Below are positions 61,163 through 64,000 of a stretch of 64,000 nucleotides of DNA, in pieces. Every line of letters begins with the position of its first letter. The stretch's first letter is position 1. The position numbers were made by a program, and so were the translations under genes. The notes under the pieces are model-generated. The model was not told the DNA's origin, did no database searches, and was given only the letters and a program-made list of their open reading frames with translations. The stretch lies in contig NZ_QPER01000002.1 in NCBI RefSeq assembly GCF_009455635.1, forward strand, positions 868,001-932,000. Direction: 5' to 3'. The DNA is from Paraburkholderia agricolaris. GTDB lineage: Bacteria > Pseudomonadota > Gammaproteobacteria > Burkholderiales > Burkholderiaceae.

Positions 61163-61337
61163 GAAACTTTTTTAATGAATTAATAAGTTCCCGTACATAA
61201 CGAAATGCACTATTTCGCATGACGAGGAGCTTGCACCGGCTTATCCATTCGTCAGAGGGCGGATTGAGCGCGCGCGGGGCGGGTAGAATCGCAGGCTTGA
61301 GATGTGTTTCCGCCCCGCGAACGTGAGTAAACCTGTA

Positions 61338-61910
61338 ATGACCGATACCCCCCTTCCATCGTCCGACACCCCTGCTATCCCCACGACGGAAGGCGCGCCC
61401 GAAATCCACGAAGCCATCCCCGAGCAGCTTGACGAAGCGCAGCCGGAAACCGTGCACGAAGCGCGTCTGTGGCGCGACGACGGCTGGACCGCGCGCGTCA
61501 TCAAGAACGAAGACGATGAAGGCTGGGCCGTCGCCATGATCAAAGACGGCGAAGCGGAACCGGCGCTCGTCGGTCCGTGGACGATGGGCCGCAACAAGAA
61601 AGATCCGAAGCCGCTCGATACCTCGGCATTCAACACGCTGGTGAAAACCGCGTCTGAGGTGCTGCGCCGCCACGAGCAGCAACTGCGCGCCCAGTTGCAT
61701 AAAGAAGTACGCGTGGCCAGCGCGGACGGTAACGACGAACTCGACATCACGCTCGACATCGTTCCCGACGAAGACGAACCGTACGCGCTGCTGACCGCGC
61801 TCGACACGTTCGGTGAACAGCTCGCGCAAGTGCAGGTCGCGCTGAACTTCAAGCTCAGCAAGGCGAGCGCCGTTGCGTGGGTCGAGAACGAATTTCGCCG
61901 TCCGGGCTGA
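61338..61910 (+). CDS. Conserved hypothetical protein
   Basis: 190 residues from the ATG at 61338; a GTG at 61323 and an ATG at 61302 are possible but lack a ribosome site. The first 45 residues are acidic and Pro-rich (MTDTPLPSSDTPAIPTTEGA). The rest has a mixed alpha/beta pattern (HEARLWRDDGWTARVIKNED, GPWTMGRNKKDPKPLD, LHKEVRVASADGNDELDITL). It has no signal peptide or membrane segment, so it is probably cytoplasmic. I recognise it only as a type of small acidic protein common in Burkholderia, not a known function. An opposite-strand frame covering it is a shadow. Confidence 0.75.
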   Translation: MTDTPLPSSDTPAIPTTEGAPEIHEAIPEQLDEAQPETVHEARLWRDDGWTARVIKNEDDEGWAVAMIKDGEAEPALVGPWTMGRNKKDPKPLDTSAFNTLVKTASEVLRRHEQQLRAQLHKEVRVASADGNDELDITLDIVPDEDEPYALLTALDTFGEQLAQVQVALNFKLSKASAVAWVENEFRRPG

Positions 61911-61963
61911 ACCGGGTGCAGCACGGGTTGCTGACAAATCGCCAAATTAAATATTACTAAAGC

Positions 61964-61997
61964 CTGTCAATATACTTTCACATTGGCTTCATAGAAT
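61964..61997 (+). promoter_or_regulatory. Pho box and -10 element upstream of the PhoX-family gene
   Basis: CTGTCAA-TATA-CTTTCAC at 61964-61981 matches the PhoB direct repeat CTGTCAT-N4-CTGTCAC with two mismatches. A -10 (TAGAAT, 5 of 6) begins 10 bp downstream at 61992, exactly where it should be when a Pho box replaces the -35. Confidence 0.75.
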
Positions 61998-62099
61998 CCT
62001 CGCGTCATAGCGGCGCGAGCGTGAACCATGCGGTTTTGGATCTGAGTGCGTGCCGGCTGTGCAATCACCCACGCTACCCAAAACCTGGATCACGACAAC

Positions 62100-64000
62100 A
62101 TGGCAGAGCAGCTCGACCTTTCCCGCCGCAAGGCCCTGAAAATACTCACTGGCGTGCCGATGCTGCCGTTAGGCGGCCTCGCAACGGCGTCGATGCTGAC
62201 CGCCTGCGGTGGCGGCAACGACCTGGCAACGCCGGTCAAGCCGGTGGCGAACTTCGTCTCGGCGGCATTCAGCGCCATGGCCGCGCCGACGCTGGCGGAG
62301 CCCGCCGCGATGGCGAAAACCACGGTCGGCTCCACCCTCACGGTGCAACTGAGCGACGGCAGCCGCCGCTCGTTCAAGCTCGCTTACCAGCCGTTCTTCG
62401 TGACCGGCGATATGGTGCCGAACATCAAGGGCGGCACGATCCTGGCTGGCGGCTACTTCGACATCAACAATCAGCCGATCATCGATAAATCCGTTTCGGG
62501 TAAGGAGCGCCAGTTCTATTCGGACTGTCCGGACGGCAGCTCGCTGATCCGCCTCGACAAGCCGACGGTCAAGGGACTCAAGGGCAACGCGGTATTTGCC
62601 GTCGTGCAGTTCGAGTACACGACCCGCGATCAGAGCCTGAAGTCGATGTACGGCCAGTTGCCTTCGCCGATTGCCGTGCTCACGCTCGATCAGGACCCGG
62701 CTACCGGCAAGCTCACTCTGGCGGGTTATTCCAACGTGGATACCTCGAAGGCCCATGGCTTGTGGATCACATGCGGCGCGAGCCTGTCGCCGTGGAATAC
62801 GCATCTGTCGAGTGAAGAATACGAGCCGGACGCTTCCACGATCGCGGCCAATAGCCAGTTCAAGGGCTTCAGCCGCAGTCTGTTCGGCGACGAAACCACG
62901 GCCAACCCTTATCACTATGGCCATCTGCCGGAAGTGACCGTGAATCCCGACGGCACCGGCACGATCAAAAAGCACTACTGCCTTGGCCGCATCTCGCACG
63001 AACTGATTCAGGTGATGCCGGACAAGCGCACCGTGCTGATGGGCGACGACGCGACCAACGGCGGCCTGTTCATGTTCATCGCCGATCGCGAGACCGATCT
63101 GTCGGCCGGCACGCTGTATGTGGCGAAGTGGACGCAGACCTCATCGAGCGGCGCGGGGGCGGCGACGCTCTCCTGGATCAATCTGGGCCACGCGACCAGC
63201 GACGAAATCGAGGCGCTCGCCAACCAGTTGCGCGCGAGCGACATCGTGGACATTGCGACCAGGGATCCCGCCGATTCGACTTACACGAAGATCAACTACA
63301 ACGGCACCTTCAATTGGGTGCGCGTCAAGCCGGGCATGGTCAAGGCGGCGACCTTCCTCGAAACGCACCGCTACGCCGCGTTGGCGGGCGGCAGCATGGG
63401 GTTCACGAAGCTCGAAGGCACGACGGTCAATATCAAGGACAAAGTGCTGTATTCCGCGATGTCGCGCATCGAGAAATCGATGGTGCGCGGTAACGCTGCG
63501 TCGACCGATATTGCGCTCGACAAGGTCATCAACGCCGGTGCGGTTTACGCGCTGAACATGAAGGGCGGCCAGCGCGACCGCAGCGGCGGCGCGATCAACA
63601 GCGAGTGGGTGCCGGTCGAGATGGCCGCGCCCGCGGCGCTGGTCGGCGAGGATCTGTCGCCCGCCGACGCGCTCGGCAACACGGCGAACGCGGATCGCAT
63701 CGCGAATCCGGACAACCTGAAGTTCTCCGAAAAACTGCGCACGCTGTTTATCGGCGAAGACAGCGGCATGCACGTCAACAATTTCCTGTGGGCTTACAAC
63801 GTCGACACGAAGACGCTCGCGCGCGTGTTGTCGTGCCCGGCGGGTGCGGAGTCGACGGGCCTGCACGCGGTCGACGAAATCAACGGCTGGACTTACGTGA
63901 TGAGCAACTTTCAGCACGTCGGCGATTGGGAAACACCGTTGCACGACAAGGTCCAATCGACGCTCGATCCGCTCGTGCGGGCGAACTATAAGGACCGTTT
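62100..64000 (+). CDS. PhoX-family alkaline phosphatase-like lipoprotein (3' end outside window)
   Basis: 633 codons from the ATG at 62100 to the right edge, still open. The signal peptide has the twin-arginine pattern SRRKALKIL and a lipobox LTAC near residue 36, so the protein is probably exported folded through Tat and then lipid-anchored. The body matches the DUF839/PhoX family: PFFVTGDMVPNIKGGTILAG, GRISHELIQVMPDKRTVLMG and EDSGMHVNNFLWAYNVDT. PhoX enzymes are calcium- and iron-dependent phosphatases that release phosphate from organic esters. A good Pho box upstream fits phosphate-starvation control. The active-site residues cannot be listed with confidence. Confidence 0.9.
   Translation, partial: MAEQLDLSRRKALKILTGVPMLPLGGLATASMLTACGGGNDLATPVKPVANFVSAAFSAMAAPTLAEPAAMAKTTVGSTLTVQLSDGSRRSFKLAYQPFFVTGDMVPNIKGGTILAGGYFDINNQPIIDKSVSGKERQFYSDCPDGSSLIRLDKPTVKGLKGNAVFAVVQFEYTTRDQSLKSMYGQLPSPIAVLTLDQDPATGKLTLAGYSNVDTSKAHGLWITCGASLSPWNTHLSSEEYEPDASTIAANSQFKGFSRSLFGDETTANPYHYGHLPEVTVNPDGTGTIKKHYCLGRISHELIQVMPDKRTVLMGDDATNGGLFMFIADRETDLSAGTLYVAKWTQTSSSGAGAATLSWINLGHATSDEIEALANQLRASDIVDIATRDPADSTYTKINYNGTFNWVRVKPGMVKAATFLETHRYAALAGGSMGFTKLEGTTVNIKDKVLYSAMSRIEKSMVRGNAASTDIALDKVINAGAVYALNMKGGQRDRSGGAINSEWVPVEMAAPAALVGEDLSPADALGNTANADRIANPDNLKFSEKLRTLFIGEDSGMHVNNFLWAYNVDTKTLARVLSCPAGAESTGLHAVDEINGWTYVMSNFQHVGDWETPLHDKVQSTLDPLVRANYKDR

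Noticed and set aside
61125..61937. 270-codon minus-strand frame over the conserved hypothetical gene
   Set aside because: It begins in the gene's C-terminus and ends in the terminator region; the plus-strand frame has better composition and a coherent protein pattern.
1..64000. tRNA, rRNA, insertion sequence or phage genes
   Set aside because: No cloverleaf-like sequence ending in CCA, no rRNA core sequence, and no transposase, integrase or capsid-like product was seen.

Overview
The window looks like a chromosomal segment of a Paraburkholderia/Burkholderia-type betaproteobacterium. The basis is high GC content, two Burkholderia-type trimeric porins, a braI-rsaL-braR type acyl-homoserine-lactone locus, and the CCTACTTTTCTTTGC hairpin repeat that I know from this group. 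It is ordinary gene-dense chromosome: I see no insertion sequence, phage, integrase, CRISPR array, rRNA or tRNA. Both ends cut a gene: a LysR regulator on the left and a PhoX-family phosphatase on the right.

Layout. 1-3.7 kb: two LysR regulators, a small secreted protein and an NmrA-type NAD(P)-binding protein divergent from its LysR partner. 3.8-9 kb: two exported proteins, a beta-propeller-like protein and a probable clan-A glycoside hydrolase with a long Thr-Pro linker. 9-13.2 kb: an amino-acid stereo-inversion cluster like dauBAR. It has a YheO/DauR-type regulator, an ornithine-cyclodeaminase-family reductase broken by one extra base in an 8-A run, an amino-acid binding protein, a DadA-like dehydrogenase and an aminotransferase remnant. 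A perfect palindrome lies in its divergent promoter region. 14-18.3 kb: dienelactone hydrolase, PAP2 phosphatase, XRE regulator, an HD-GNAT fusion and Ogt. 18.5-21 kb: a leucine-rich-repeat protein kinase followed by an orphan sugar-binding protein.

21-26 kb: the Mg2+ P-type ATPase MgtA behind a leader of about 780 nt. The leader carries a 17-codon acidic/proline ORF and a 49-codon ORF whose ribosome binding site can pair into a hairpin. This is the most intriguing regulatory structure in the window. A porin follows. 26-31.3 kb: an AraC-output response regulator, a 7TMR-DISM-type sensor kinase and a TonB-dependent receptor in one operon. 31.7-41.8 kb: two trimeric autotransporter adhesins (655 and 2142 aa) and an OmpA-domain lipoprotein. 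The large adhesin shows an internal duplication with a period of about 1.48 kb.

42-48 kb: an EgtB-like sulfoxide synthase without an egtD neighbour, an Fnr-type regulator, a universal stress protein with an FNR-like site, a FadR/GntR regulator and the quorum-sensing locus. 48.5-54 kb: an SMP-30 lactonase-like enzyme and a four-gene ABC importer of the spermidine/iron type. 54-62 kb: SDR, serine acetyltransferase (EpsC type), AraC regulator, YdjM-type membrane protein, a small lipoprotein, a second porin and a conserved hypothetical protein. 62.1 kb to the end: a Tat-exported PhoX-family lipoprotein behind a well-placed Pho box and -10 element. All assignments come from reading the sequence; no database search was run.
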